64,000 nucleotides of DNA from Pseudomonas lini (GTDB lineage: Bacteria > Pseudomonadota > Gammaproteobacteria > Pseudomonadales > Pseudomonadaceae), in assembly GCF_001042905.1 (NCBI RefSeq), contig NZ_JYLB01000002.1, positions 558,001-622,000 on the forward strand, given 5' to 3'. The notes under the pieces were generated by a model. That model was not told the DNA's origin. It worked only from the letters and a program-made list of their open reading frames with translations, and ran no database searches. This document shows, piece after piece, positions 19,089 through 27,839 of the stretch. The number at the start of each line of letters is the position of its first letter. The stretch's first letter is position 1. The position numbers were made by a program, and so were the translations under genes.

Positions 19089-20900
19089 ATGCTCGAGAGT
19101 TGGCACGTTGTATTGCGGTGTTGCGGCAGGTTGCTACTGGTCGGTGGTGCTGTCACTTACTCGGCATTGGCCCCTGCGCTCGGTTTGGGTGAGATCACCC
19201 AGCATTCGGCGTTGAATCAGCCGTTCAATGCCGACATCGCCCTGGTGGACGCCGGTGGTCTGGAAGAGGGCGAGCTATCGGTCAGCCTGGCGACGGCGGA
19301 CGAATTCAGCCGCGCCGGCGTCGAGCGGGTGTTCTTCCTTAACGACCTGAAGTTCACACCGATCCTGCGGGGCAACCGCAGCCTGATCCGGGTGACTTCC
19401 AGCAAACCGGTCAAGGAACCCTTCCTGAATTTTCTGGTGCAGCTCAATCAGCCCAACGGGCGTTTGCTGCACGAGTACACAGTGCTGATCGATCCGCCGG
19501 GTTCGCCGGGAATTGTTCCCGTCAACGACGAGCCCGAGCCGCGCCCTCAGTCTTCCGCGTTCCCGTCTGTCGAACCGGCTGTTGCACCGCCACCTGCTGC
19601 GAAGGCGGCGGCGCCCAAGCCTGATGTCGAAAAACCCGCTGCTGCGCCCGCGAATGATGCTGTTGCCGAACAACTGGCCGCCAGCGTGCTACAGAACCAA
19701 CAGTTGCAAAAGACCATCGATGAACTCAATTCGAAGCTTCAGGCTCAGGACGAGCAGATCGCCGGGCAGAAAAAGCAGGTCATCGAGTTGCAAACCCAAT
19801 TGGCGGAAGTCAAACAGGCATCGGTAGAGCCGGTCGCTCCCCAGGTGACGGCACCGGTGCCCGTTGTAGTAGAGGAGTCTGAACCGACTCCGTGGCTGCT
19901 GATCATCGGGTTGCTGGCACTGGTGGCGTTGGTATTGCTCGCAGTATTCATTCGCCGTCAACGACAGGAGGCTCAGGCTCAGGTCCAGTCCGAGCCGCTA
20001 CCCGTGCTGCCGTCGCGTCATGAACCGGTGCTTGACCGCACAGCAGAACCGATCAGGCCGACGTCCCGGCCGCAACCGCTAGCCGGATCGGCCGAAGAGA
20101 CTCCCGCAGGCGACGTGCTGGAAGGGGTGGGTATCTATCTGGCGTATGGCCGTTTGTCCGAGGCGGCCGGTTTGTTGCGAGATGCGTTGGTCAGGGAGCC
20201 CCAGCGCACCGATCTGGCCGTGCAACTGTTGGAAGTCCTCGGTAAACAGGGCGACGCACAAGCTTATGACGCGCAGGAAAGCAGCCTGCGAGACGCCGGG
20301 TTCGATGCACAGCAACTTCAGGACATCCGCGCCCGCCATCCGAAACTGATCAGCGCCGCACCGGTGGTCGCCACCGTGGCAGTGGCGCCGCTCACGCCTG
20401 CAATCCCTGAAGCGGCACCGAGCGATGAGTTCCAGTTGAACCTCGATGACCTGTCGATGGATTCGAATTGGGACCTGATCAGCCCCTTCGAAAACTCGTC
20501 ATCCAGCGCTAAACCGTCGAATGAGTCAGCGCAGGCAGACGACCCCGGGTTCACCTCGAATCTGCATGTGTTGCCCGATGTTTTCGAGATGCCCGAGGAA
20601 CCGACACTGGACGAGCCCGAGCTTGAATGGATCGCCGAACCTGACGCTCAATCTCTGGACGAGACCTTTCTCGACGAATTCAGCGATCCCGGCCAACCGC
20701 TGGAGATTGAGCCGCTGAATGCCGAATTGATGGATCTTGAGCCGGCCGGGCCGAGCAGCGCGGGCAAACTCGAACAGGCCCAGACCTGCATCGACGACGG
20801 CGATCTGGACAGCGCCATCGAGCTGCTCAACGAGTTACTCAAGGAGGGCGACGAACCGCTCAAAGAGACAGCCCGGACGCTGTTGGCCGGTATTCGATAA
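19089..20900 (+). CDS. FimV-family protein without LysM domain
   Basis: A 603-residue inner membrane protein. After a signal segment ending LAPALG comes the FimV N-terminal domain (LGEITQHSALNQPFNADIAL ... FLNFLVQLNQPNGRLLHEYTVLID). Then come a proline/alanine linker, a coiled coil (about 200-260, QNQQLQKTIDELNSKLQAQD), one TM helix (about 277-296, PWLLIIGLLALVALVLLAVF), an acidic cytoplasmic region with TPR-like helices, and the FimV C-terminal motif (KLEQAQTCIDDGDLDSAIELL). FimV in P. aeruginosa organises type IV pili and the polar hub. This copy shows no LysM peptidoglycan-binding domain and is shorter, so it is a FimV-like paralogue. ATG 19089 is preferred over 19083 for spacing to AAGGG. 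Confidence 0.82.
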   Translation: MLESWHVVLRCCGRLLLVGGAVTYSALAPALGLGEITQHSALNQPFNADIALVDAGGLEEGELSVSLATADEFSRAGVERVFFLNDLKFTPILRGNRSLIRVTSSKPVKEPFLNFLVQLNQPNGRLLHEYTVLIDPPGSPGIVPVNDEPEPRPQSSAFPSVEPAVAPPPAAKAAAPKPDVEKPAAAPANDAVAEQLAASVLQNQQLQKTIDELNSKLQAQDEQIAGQKKQVIELQTQLAEVKQASVEPVAPQVTAPVPVVVEESEPTPWLLIIGLLALVALVLLAVFIRRQRQEAQAQVQSEPLPVLPSRHEPVLDRTAEPIRPTSRPQPLAGSAEETPAGDVLEGVGIYLAYGRLSEAAGLLRDALVREPQRTDLAVQLLEVLGKQGDAQAYDAQESSLRDAGFDAQQLQDIRARHPKLISAAPVVATVAVAPLTPAIPEAAPSDEFQLNLDDLSMDSNWDLISPFENSSSSAKPSNESAQADDPGFTSNLHVLPDVFEMPEEPTLDEPELEWIAEPDAQSLDETFLDEFSDPGQPLEIEPLNAELMDLEPAGPSSAGKLEQAQTCIDDGDLDSAIELLNELLKEGDEPLKETARTLLAGIR

Positions 20901-20910
20901 ACCCTTTCCT

Positions 20911-21000
20911 GTAGGAGCGAGGCTTGCCCGCGAATCAGACGGCGCGGTTTATCAGAATAACTGCATTATCGTTCTTCGCGGGCAAGCCTCGCTCCTACAG
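20911..21000. repeat. REP-type inverted repeat (GTAGGAGCGAGGCTTGCCC family)
   Basis: Arms TGTAGGAGCGAGGCTTGCCC and complement flank a 40-bp spacer, immediately after the FimV-like gene. Confidence 0.85.
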
Positions 21001-21029
21001 GATCAAGGGCCACAGGAGTTTTACCATTC

Positions 21030-21317
21030 ATGACCGCACGTAAACCGGAAATCGTCATCACCTATTGCACGCAATGCCAATGGCTGTTGCGCGCCGCCTG
21101 GCTGGCCCAGGAACTGCTCAGCACCTTCGGCGATGACCTGGGCAAAGTGTCTCTGGTGCCCGGCACCGGCGGGGTTTTTCACATTTTCTGTGATGAGGTG
21201 CAGCTCTGGGAGCGCAAGGCCGACGGTGGTTTTCCCGAGGCCAAGGTGCTCAAGCAGCGGGTCCGCGATCAGATCGATCCGGACCGCGACCTGGGCCACA
21301 ACGACCGCACTCAGTGA
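21030..21317 (+). CDS. SelT/SelW/SelH family (Rdx) protein
   Basis: A 95-residue thioredoxin-like protein. The redox motif is CTQC (Cys13, Cys16) after the first strand EIVITYC. The second conserved block GKVSLVPGTGGVFHIFCDE and the closing FPEAKVLKQRVRD match the Rdx family (SelW-like), in which bacterial members carry cysteine in place of selenocysteine. The family is thought to handle thiol redox chemistry; the partner is unknown. The 3' end overlaps that of the convergent EamA gene by 7 bp. Confidence 0.9.
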   Translation: MTARKPEIVITYCTQCQWLLRAAWLAQELLSTFGDDLGKVSLVPGTGGVFHIFCDEVQLWERKADGGFPEAKVLKQRVRDQIDPDRDLGHNDRTQ

Positions 21318-22204
21318 GACGGGGCTTGCGCCGCCACTGCGTTCTTGCTTGAGCTGCCGGACAACCGGCTGGAAACCACGATGGCCACGATGATCAGCGC
21401 GCCGCCGATCAGCATGCGCAGCGTCGGGTTTTCATCGAACAGCAGCCAGGCCAGGGTGATGCCGTAAACCGGTTCCAGAGCAAACACCACTGACGCGGTC
21501 CGGGCTTTGATCACCGCCAGGCTGGCGACGAACAGGCTGTGGGCGACGCCGGTGCAGAACACCCCGAGCAGGCCGATCCACAGCCAGTCGATGGCGCGCA
21601 CTTCGCTCAACTGCGGCACCGCCACCGGCATCAGGCAGATCGCAACCACCACGTTCTGACACAGGGCAGCCTGCACCGGCGGAATTCGTCCGGAGCTGGC
21701 GCGGTTGGTCAGAGACAGCAGGGCGAACAGCAAGCCGGAAGCCACCGCCCACAACAGGCCGGTGGTGGCGCCGCTGGCCAGATCGAAGTCCGGTGTGACC
21801 AGCACCAATCCAATGCTGACCAGCACCACCAACAGGATTTCATTGGCGCGGATGCGCTCGCGGAAGATCAGCCCTTCGAGGATCACGGTAAACGCCGGGA
21901 AACTGGCAAAACCCAGGGTCGCGATCGCCACCCCCGCCACCTTCACCGCGATGAAGAAACTCACCCAGTGCCCGGTCAGCAGCAAGCCGCTGAGCAGCAG
22001 GCGGCGCAGGTCCGCGGCGTCGAGTTTCTGCCAACGGGTATTGCTGGCGAACCGTGCGAAAAACGTCAATGCGAGGACGGCAAACGCGGCACGGCCGAAC
22101 ACGATGATGGCCGGCGAGGCGGCGGCGAGTTTGCCGAATACGCCAGTCAGGCCGAACATCAGTGCGCCGATATGCAGAGCGCCAAGGGCGGTACGGGGAG
22201 TCAT
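21311..22204 (-). CDS. EamA/DMT family transporter
   Basis: A 297-residue, ten-TM drug/metabolite transporter made of two EamA repeats. The first repeat ends ASFPAFTVILEGLIF, and the second has VVFALEPVYGITLAWLLFDE, both marking the conserved TM4/TM9 helices. The start at 22204 follows AAGGATTGCA; a TTG at 22222 is not needed. An AraC-type regulator gene follows upstream in the same direction, 78 bp away, and probably controls it. The exported compound is unknown; amino acids are common in this family. Confidence 0.88.
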   Translation of the reverse strand: MTPRTALGALHIGALMFGLTGVFGKLAAASPAIIVFGRAAFAVLALTFFARFASNTRWQKLDAADLRRLLLSGLLLTGHWVSFFIAVKVAGVAIATLGFASFPAFTVILEGLIFRERIRANEILLVVLVSIGLVLVTPDFDLASGATTGLLWAVASGLLFALLSLTNRASSGRIPPVQAALCQNVVVAICLMPVAVPQLSEVRAIDWLWIGLLGVFCTGVAHSLFVASLAVIKARTASVVFALEPVYGITLAWLLFDENPTLRMLIGGALIIVAIVVSSRLSGSSSKNAVAAQAPSH

Positions 22205-22282
22205 TGCAATCCTTAACGACAAACGAACAAATGTCCTACATTGAATCGTGCTGAGCCGATTATGTCTGTCGCCAGACTCGCG

Positions 22283-23041
22283 TCATTTGTCGCCAGCCTC
22301 GCGGCGCAATTTACCGGGTGAGGCACCGAACTCGCGCAACACGGCCGCGGCGAACGCACTCTGCGAGCTGTAACCGACCCGACAGGCGATCTCGCCAATG
22401 GGCAACGCCGAATCGCGCAACAGGCTCACGGCAATGTGCAGCCGACGACTGCGAATGTAGTCCATCGGCGTTTGCCCGCATTCCGCCACGAACCGTGCGT
22501 GCAACCGAGCGCTGGACAAGCCGGCAATGCGCGCCAGATCGGCGACTTGCAGCGGATAGGCCGCGTATTGATCGATGTGCGCATTCAGTGCCGCATAAGG
22601 CAGACGCCGACCGCCCACACTGTCGGGTTTGGCATTGTTCAGGCTGGCGAGCAACAGCACCGCGCCTTGCTGGGCGATCAGCGGATCACTGATCTGACTG
22701 CCTGCCAGCCAACTCACCAGTTGGCTTTGCCCGGCGTCCAGCGACAGGCGCCCGGCATTGTCGAGCAAGCGGCGGCTGGCTTCGGCGTGATCGCCAAGGG
22801 ACTGCGAAACCCACTGGTCGCTCGGCACATCCAGCACCAGGCAACGACTGCCACGAGCACTGTCGCAGGCATGATGCGCGCCCGACGGCACCACCACGAA
22901 ACTCTGCTGCACCACCTGACTACCATGCCCCTCGACCTCGAAGTCCAGCGCGCCCGACAGCCCGAACACCAGTTGCGCGTGGTCGTGGCTGTGGACGATC
23001 AGGTCGTGGGTGTACTGGCGTAGCGTGAGGATCGGTCTCAT
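22283..23041 (-). CDS. AraC family transcriptional regulator (cupin sensor)
   Basis: A 252-residue protein. The N-terminal half is a cupin-like ligand domain (HDHAQLVFGLSGALDFEVEG), where histidines 18-21 fit a metal or ligand pocket. The C-terminal 100 residues carry two helix-turn-helices (LQVADLARIAGLSSARLHAR and PIGEIACRVGYSSQSAFAAA), ending in the AraC signature FGASPGKLRRE. It lies upstream of the EamA transporter and points at it, which suggests an activator and export pair. The divergent LpxH-like gene starts 136 bp away. Confidence 0.9.
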   Translation of the reverse strand: MRPILTLRQYTHDLIVHSHDHAQLVFGLSGALDFEVEGHGSQVVQQSFVVVPSGAHHACDSARGSRCLVLDVPSDQWVSQSLGDHAEASRRLLDNAGRLSLDAGQSQLVSWLAGSQISDPLIAQQGAVLLLASLNNAKPDSVGGRRLPYAALNAHIDQYAAYPLQVADLARIAGLSSARLHARFVAECGQTPMDYIRSRRLHIAVSLLRDSALPIGEIACRVGYSSQSAFAAAVLREFGASPGKLRREAGDK

Positions 23042-23177
23042 CGCAGGTCTCCTGTGCAGGTCGCCAGTCTACACCGGGTGCGGCCCGACTCGCGCTGTCA
23101 CAAGACTGACTTGCCACTGTCATGGGCAATTCACCCGACCGGCGCAAGCTTGCCAAAACTTGTCCTGAGGGTTGCCC

Positions 23178-23993
23178 ATGACCAGCGCCGAGCTCGCCAA
23201 ACCCAGCCGTAAGCAACGTGTGCGGACCTTGTGGATTTCCGATGTGCATTTGGGCACCCGGGACTGCCAGGCCGAACACCTGTCGCAATTTCTCAAGGGC
23301 TACCACACCGACAAGATCTACCTGGTCGGCGACATCATCGACGGCTGGAAACTGCGCAGCGGCATGTATTGGCCGCAAGCGCACACCAATGTGATTCGTC
23401 GTCTGCTGACCATGAGCAAGCGCGGCACAGAAGTGATCTACGTCACCGGCAACCATGACGAATTCCTGCGCCGTTATTCGAAGCTGATGTTGGGCAATAT
23501 CCAGTTGGTGGATGAAGCCGTGCATGTGACCGCCGATGGCCGTCATTTGCTGGTGATTCACGGCGATCAGTTCGACGTGATCACCCGTTACCATCGCTGG
23601 TTGGCGTTTCTCGGCGATTCGGCCTATGAATTCACCCTGACGCTCAACCGCTGGCTCAACCATTGGCGTGCCCGTTATGGCTATGGCTACTGGTCGCTGT
23701 CGGCGTACCTCAAGCACAAGGTCAAGACCGCCGTCAGTTTCATCAGCGATTTTGAAGAAGCCATCGCCCACGAATGCGTCAAACGCGAGTTGCACGGGGT
23801 GGTGTGCGGGCACATTCACCATGCCGAGATTCGCAAGGTCGGCGGGGTGGATTACCTCAATTGCGGGGATTGGGTGGAGTCGTGCACGGCGCTGATCGAG
23901 CATTGGGATGGGTCGATCGAGTTGTATCGGTTGGCCGATGCCCAGGCGCGAGAGGCTGAGTTGAAGGCGGTGAAGGTCGCGGAGCCGGCATAA
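23178..23993 (+). CDS. LpxH-like UDP-2,3-diacylglucosamine diphosphatase family phosphoesterase
   Basis: A 271-residue calcineurin-like metallophosphoesterase. Metal-binding motifs are in order: SDVHLG (about 20), GDIIDGWKL (about 49), GNHDEFLRR (about 91), VIHGDQFD, and GHIHHAEIR near the C-terminus. The extended helical cap with WLNHWRARYGYGYWSLS is found in the LpxH2-like group rather than classical LpxH. Classical LpxH makes lipid X in lipid A synthesis; for this group the substrate is less certain, and phosphoesterase action is the safe claim. ATG 23178 follows GAGGG. Confidence 0.82.
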   Translation: MTSAELAKPSRKQRVRTLWISDVHLGTRDCQAEHLSQFLKGYHTDKIYLVGDIIDGWKLRSGMYWPQAHTNVIRRLLTMSKRGTEVIYVTGNHDEFLRRYSKLMLGNIQLVDEAVHVTADGRHLLVIHGDQFDVITRYHRWLAFLGDSAYEFTLTLNRWLNHWRARYGYGYWSLSAYLKHKVKTAVSFISDFEEAIAHECVKRELHGVVCGHIHHAEIRKVGGVDYLNCGDWVESCTALIEHWDGSIELYRLADAQAREAELKAVKVAEPA

Positions 23994-24001
23994 AAAACAA
24001 A

Positions 24002-24084
24002 ATCAAAAGATCGCAGCCTTCGGCAGCTCCTACAGGGGATCGCGTTTCCTTGTAGGAGCTGCCGAAGGCTGCGATCTTTTGATC
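24002..24084. repeat. Dispersed inverted repeat pair (GATCAAAAGATCGCAGCC family)
   Basis: Two full arms (ATCAAAAGATCGCAGCCTTC and its complement) flank a 20-bp spacer and fill the gap between two convergent genes, ending one base before the HD-domain gene stop. Confidence 0.9.
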
Positions 24085-24675
24085 TTAGGCCGGCGAATGT
24101 TCTTCCATCGCCGCCTTGTAAATCGAATGCTTCGGCTGCGCAAACAGCCGCTCCACCATCGGTTCGAAGAAGCTCAGCGGCAGCGTGTCGTACGCCGGAT
24201 CAAACGCCGCCGCATCGTACCGGGCACAAAATTCGATGGTCGCCTGATACTGCGGATGAGCGCTGAATTGCTCGCGCAAATGCCGATCCATGCCCAGGTG
24301 ATGGAAGAAGTAATAGCCCTGGAAAATCCCATGCTTCTCCACCATCCACAGGTTCTCGGCGCTGACGAACGGCTTGAGGATCGCCGCCGCGATGTCCGGG
24401 TGATTGTAGGAACCCAGTGTGTCGCCGATGTCATGCAGCAGGGCGCAGACCACGTACTCTTCGTCGCGACCATCACGCCAGGCGCGGCTGGCGGTTTGCA
24501 GGGAGTGGGTCAGGCGATCCACCGGGAAACCGCCGAAATCCCCTTCCAGTAACTTCAGGTGCGCCACGATCCGTTTGGGTAATTGCCGGGCATAGGCGCT
24601 GAAATCTGCGGCGATGATCGCCCAGTCTTCCTGCGTGCCGTCCTGCATGTGAGTAAAACGGGCATGGGCATTCAT
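24085..24675 (-). CDS. HD domain-containing phosphohydrolase
   Basis: A 196-residue protein with the HD metal motif ALLHDIGDTLG (about residues 78-88), preceded by the helix HSLQTASRAWRDG carrying the first histidine and followed by later histidine HHLGMDRHL. This is the small HD hydrolase type that acts on nucleotides or other phosphates; an assignment to peptide, nucleotide or phosphonate substrates is not possible from sequence. It has a good ribosome binding site (GAGGATAGCC) before ATG 24675. It is convergent with the LpxH-like gene, with an inverted repeat between. Confidence 0.82.
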   Translation of the reverse strand: MNAHARFTHMQDGTQEDWAIIAADFSAYARQLPKRIVAHLKLLEGDFGGFPVDRLTHSLQTASRAWRDGRDEEYVVCALLHDIGDTLGSYNHPDIAAAILKPFVSAENLWMVEKHGIFQGYYFFHHLGMDRHLREQFSAHPQYQATIEFCARYDAAAFDPAYDTLPLSFFEPMVERLFAQPKHSIYKAAMEEHSPA

Positions 24676-24774
24676 CGGCTATCCTCTTGTTCTGATCGAA
24701 AGGGATGTGTTGAGTGTAGGACTTGGATCCAGCGCTGCATTGGCTGCACAAGACGCTTTTATGGCCAATGGAGC

Positions 24775-25086
24775 CTAGAACGGCACGCGACCCCGAATCA
24801 TGTCGCGGTACATGACGAAATCGCCGAGCAGGCTGTAAAGAGGATGCTGGAAGGTGGCAGGGCGATTCTTCTCGAAGAAGAAATGCCCGACCCAGGCGAA
24901 GCTGTAACCGGCCAGCGGCAGGACCAGCAACATCCACCACGCGCCGTTGCCGATGGTCAGCGCCAGAATGAAAATAACCAGGGAGGTACCGACAAAGTGC
25001 AATCGTCGACAGGTGCTGTTGCGATGTTCGCTGAGGTAATACGGGTAAAACTCAGCGAAGCTGTTGAAACGTTTGATGTTTTCCAC
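24775..25086 (-). CDS. Mpo1-like (DUF962) membrane protein
   Basis: A 103-residue protein if started at GTG 25086 (VENIKRFNSFAEFYPYYLSE), the usual start for this family; the frame is open to an ATG at 25161, which would add 25 unrelated residues. It has the DUF962 pattern, with HxxxxRRLHFVGT followed by two TM helices (SLVIFILALTIGNGAWWMLL) and SFAWVGHFFFEKNRPATFQHPLYS. The histidines in GHFFFEKN match the metal-binding core of yeast Mpo1, a dioxygenase acting on 2-hydroxy fatty acids. Bacterial members are uncharacterised. It is divergent from the AraC gene. Confidence 0.82.
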   Translation of the reverse strand: MENIKRFNSFAEFYPYYLSEHRNSTCRRLHFVGTSLVIFILALTIGNGAWWMLLVLPLAGYSFAWVGHFFFEKNRPATFQHPLYSLLGDFVMYRDMIRGRVPF

Positions 25087-25244
25087 GACGGCGATCTCTG
25101 TGGTGACTGTGCACGCGACAAGTTGTTCTGCGGGTAGCTTATTTGAGTCTAGAGTGATCATTGGTATCAGCCAGTGACAATAGGCGCCACTTTAGTATCC
25201 TTGGGTATTGGGTCGTGGCATGCGGCCATCACGTAGTAAACGCC

Positions 25245-26306
25245 ATGAGCGAACGAACGACTTCTGCAAGCTGGGCGATGGGGATTGTCAAAGCACTGGA
25301 AATGGACGGCCTGGATTGCCGGGTTCTGTTCAAGCAGCTAGGGCTCGACTATGCGGCACTGGATGATCCGGATGCGCGCTTCCCGCAAGATTCCATGACG
25401 CGGCTCTGGCAGCGCGCGGTCGAGCTGTCCGGCAACCCGGCGATCGGCCTGAACATGGGCAAGGTGGTGCGACCGGCGTCCTTCCATGTCGCCGGTTATG
25501 CCTTGATGTCCAGCCAGACCCTGGCTGAAGGCTTTCAACGTCTGGTGCGTTATCAGCGAATCATCGCCGAAAGTGCCGACTTGAGTTTCCGATTGCTGGA
25601 TGAGGGTTATGCGCTGATCTTGACGGTGCATGGCGATCATCTGCCGCCGACCCGACAGAGTGCCGAAGCATCATTGGCCTGTGCCCTGGCACTTTGCGGC
25701 TGGCTGACCGGCCGCGCGCTCCAGCCGCGCAAAGTCTTGCTGCAAGGCGATGAGCCCGTTGATATCGAACCTTATAAACAAGCTTTCCATGCCCCGTTGA
25801 TGTTCAACGCGCCGTATGACGCCTTGATCTTCGAGCGCGCTGACATGGAGACGCCGCTGCCCACCGCCAACGAGGCCATGGCGCGGTTACATGACCGGTT
25901 TGCCGGCGAGTACCTGGCGCGATTTTCCGAGACCCGCGTGACTCACAAGGCGCGCCAGGTGTTATGCCGTCTGCTGCCCCAGGGCGAACCCAAACGCGAT
26001 GCGGTGGCCCAGACGCTGCATTTGTCGCAACGCACCTTGCAGCGTCGTTTGCAGGAAGAGGGCACGAGTTTTCAGACGTTGTTGGATGACACCCGACGTG
26101 AACTCGCCGAGCAATACCTGGCGCAACCAAACATGACCTTGCTGGAAATTGCCTACCTGTTGGGGTTTGCCGATCCGAGCAACTTCTTCCGCGCCTTCCG
26201 ACGCTGGTTCGATTCCACCCCCGGCGAATATCGGACGCGGCTGATGGAAGCGCCCATGCCGATTAGTGACGCCAGAACGCCGGGATACACAGAACAAACA
26301 CCGTAA
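25245..26306 (+). CDS. AraC family transcriptional regulator (Arabinose_bd-type sensor domain)
   Basis: A 353-residue regulator. The N-terminal 230 residues are of the PF12625 type (GNPAIGLNMGKVVRPASFHVAGYALMSS), shared with OruR/VqsM-like activators. The C-terminal DNA-binding part has two helix-turn-helix units (DAVAQTLHLSQRTLQRRLQE and MTLLEIAYLLGFADPSNFFRA), ending RRWFDSTPGEYR. The ATG at 25245 (MSERTT) is preferred over an upstream extension. The ligand and target are unknown. The last 44 bp overlap the convergent trkH gene. Confidence 0.9.
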   Translation: MSERTTSASWAMGIVKALEMDGLDCRVLFKQLGLDYAALDDPDARFPQDSMTRLWQRAVELSGNPAIGLNMGKVVRPASFHVAGYALMSSQTLAEGFQRLVRYQRIIAESADLSFRLLDEGYALILTVHGDHLPPTRQSAEASLACALALCGWLTGRALQPRKVLLQGDEPVDIEPYKQAFHAPLMFNAPYDALIFERADMETPLPTANEAMARLHDRFAGEYLARFSETRVTHKARQVLCRLLPQGEPKRDAVAQTLHLSQRTLQRRLQEEGTSFQTLLDDTRRELAEQYLAQPNMTLLEIAYLLGFADPSNFFRAFRRWFDSTPGEYRTRLMEAPMPISDARTPGYTEQTP

Positions 26307-27717
26307 TGATCTCCAGCCGGCCCAGCAGCATGCCGAACGAGAGAATCCATTTCGCGGCATCCGGCAGGCTGGCGAAGTTACCCGCCGGGCCGATCGTTTC
26401 GCCAAGCCCCGGGCCGACGCCGGACACCGTGGCGGCCGCGCCGGTAAGCGCGGTCATCCAGTCCACGCCCAGTAGCGACAGCAGCAGTGCAATAACGCAA
26501 ATGGTGATGGCGAAGAAGAACGAAAAGGTCAGGATCGAGCGCACGATCTCTTCGTCGAGACGGTGGCCGTTGTACTTCTGCTTGATCACTGCGCGCGGGT
26601 GAATCAACTGGTTAAGGTTGGCCTTGAGCAGAATGTAGGCAACCTGGAAGCGGAAAATCTTGATCCCGCCAGCGGTCGAGCCTGAGCAGCCGCCGATAAA
26701 CCCCAGATAAAAGAACAGCATCAGTGAGAAGTTGCCCCAGAGGCTGTAGTCCCCCAGTGCAAAACCGGTGGTGGTCACCACCGACGTCACGTTCAGCGCC
26801 ACATGCCGCAAGGCTTCCAGCCAATGCAACTGGGTAGTCCACCAATACCAGGTGCCGAGCACCAGCCAGGTCACCAGCAACATGCCGAGCAGGCCTTGAA
26901 CCTGTTCATCCTTGATCAGCGCCCGACGGTTACCGCGCAATGTGGCGACATACAGGGTGAACGGCAGGGCACCGAGAATCATGATGACGACGGCGACCCA
27001 ATGCACCGCAGGCTCAGGCCACTTGGCCAAAGATTTGTCGGAGGTGGAGAAGCCGCCGGTGGAGATCGCCGACATCGCGTGATTGATTGCATCGAACGGG
27101 CTCATCCCGGCCCACCAGAAGGCCAGGCTGCCGATAATGGTGATGCCGACGTAGGCCGCAACGATCAAACGCGCCACCATGTGCGAACGGGGCATGACTT
27201 TTTCGGAACGGTCCGACGATTCGGTCTGAAACAGCCGCATGCCACCGATGCGCAGCAGTGGCAGAATCGCTACCGCCATGCCGATAAAGCCGATGCCGCC
27301 GATCCAGTGCAGCAATGAACGCCACATCAGGATCCCGGGAGACATGTTGTCCAGGCCGTTGAGCACCGTCGCGCCGGTGGCGGTGATGCCGGACATGCTT
27401 TCGAAGAACGAGTCGGTGTAACTGATGTGCTGGGTCAGCAGGAACGGCAGGGCGGCGAAGATGCACACCACCAGCCAGCTGCTGACGGTCAGCAGGTACA
27501 TGTCACGCGGGCGCAGATGGATGTGCTCGGGGCGCCCGGGTATCACCAGGGCCAGGCCGGCGACAAAGGTGATCATGCTCGCCCAGAGGAACGACGGCAG
27601 ATCGCTGGTACGCTCGAAGATCACCAGTGTGGCCATGGGCACGATCATGGCGATGGCCAGCGTGATCAGGAAGATGCCGATGATGAAACCAATGATCCGT
27701 AAGGTCGGCAACGCCAT
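26263..27717 (-). CDS. trkH: TrkH/TrkG potassium uptake membrane subunit
   Basis: A 484-residue potassium channel-like transporter of the Trk system, which works with the cytosolic NAD-binding TrkA. Four pore-loop repeats are visible, with filter segments SGITATGATV, SAISTGGFS (after NHAMSAIS), NVTSVVTTTGFALGDY and AATVSGVGPG. The typical SGSTAGGIKIFRF segment lies after repeat three. The start at 27717 (MALPTLRIIG) agrees with the family; the frame upstream is not conserved. The 3' end overlaps the AraC-type gene by 44 bp. TrkA is not encoded in this window. Confidence 0.95.
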   Translation of the reverse strand: MALPTLRIIGFIIGIFLITLAIAMIVPMATLVIFERTSDLPSFLWASMITFVAGLALVIPGRPEHIHLRPRDMYLLTVSSWLVVCIFAALPFLLTQHISYTDSFFESMSGITATGATVLNGLDNMSPGILMWRSLLHWIGGIGFIGMAVAILPLLRIGGMRLFQTESSDRSEKVMPRSHMVARLIVAAYVGITIIGSLAFWWAGMSPFDAINHAMSAISTGGFSTSDKSLAKWPEPAVHWVAVVIMILGALPFTLYVATLRGNRRALIKDEQVQGLLGMLLVTWLVLGTWYWWTTQLHWLEALRHVALNVTSVVTTTGFALGDYSLWGNFSLMLFFYLGFIGGCSGSTAGGIKIFRFQVAYILLKANLNQLIHPRAVIKQKYNGHRLDEEIVRSILTFSFFFAITICVIALLLSLLGVDWMTALTGAAATVSGVGPGLGETIGPAGNFASLPDAAKWILSFGMLLGRLEIITVFVLCIPAFWRH

Positions 27718-27839
27718 GAAGTCCGCTCGGGCTAATAGTAGGAAGGGCGCCATTCTACCTGCGGGGCAGGGCATGTAAACCGACGCCGTCGCGACAGTTG
27801 ACGCTAGAATAGCCAAACATTTTCTACAGGAGGTGGCCG

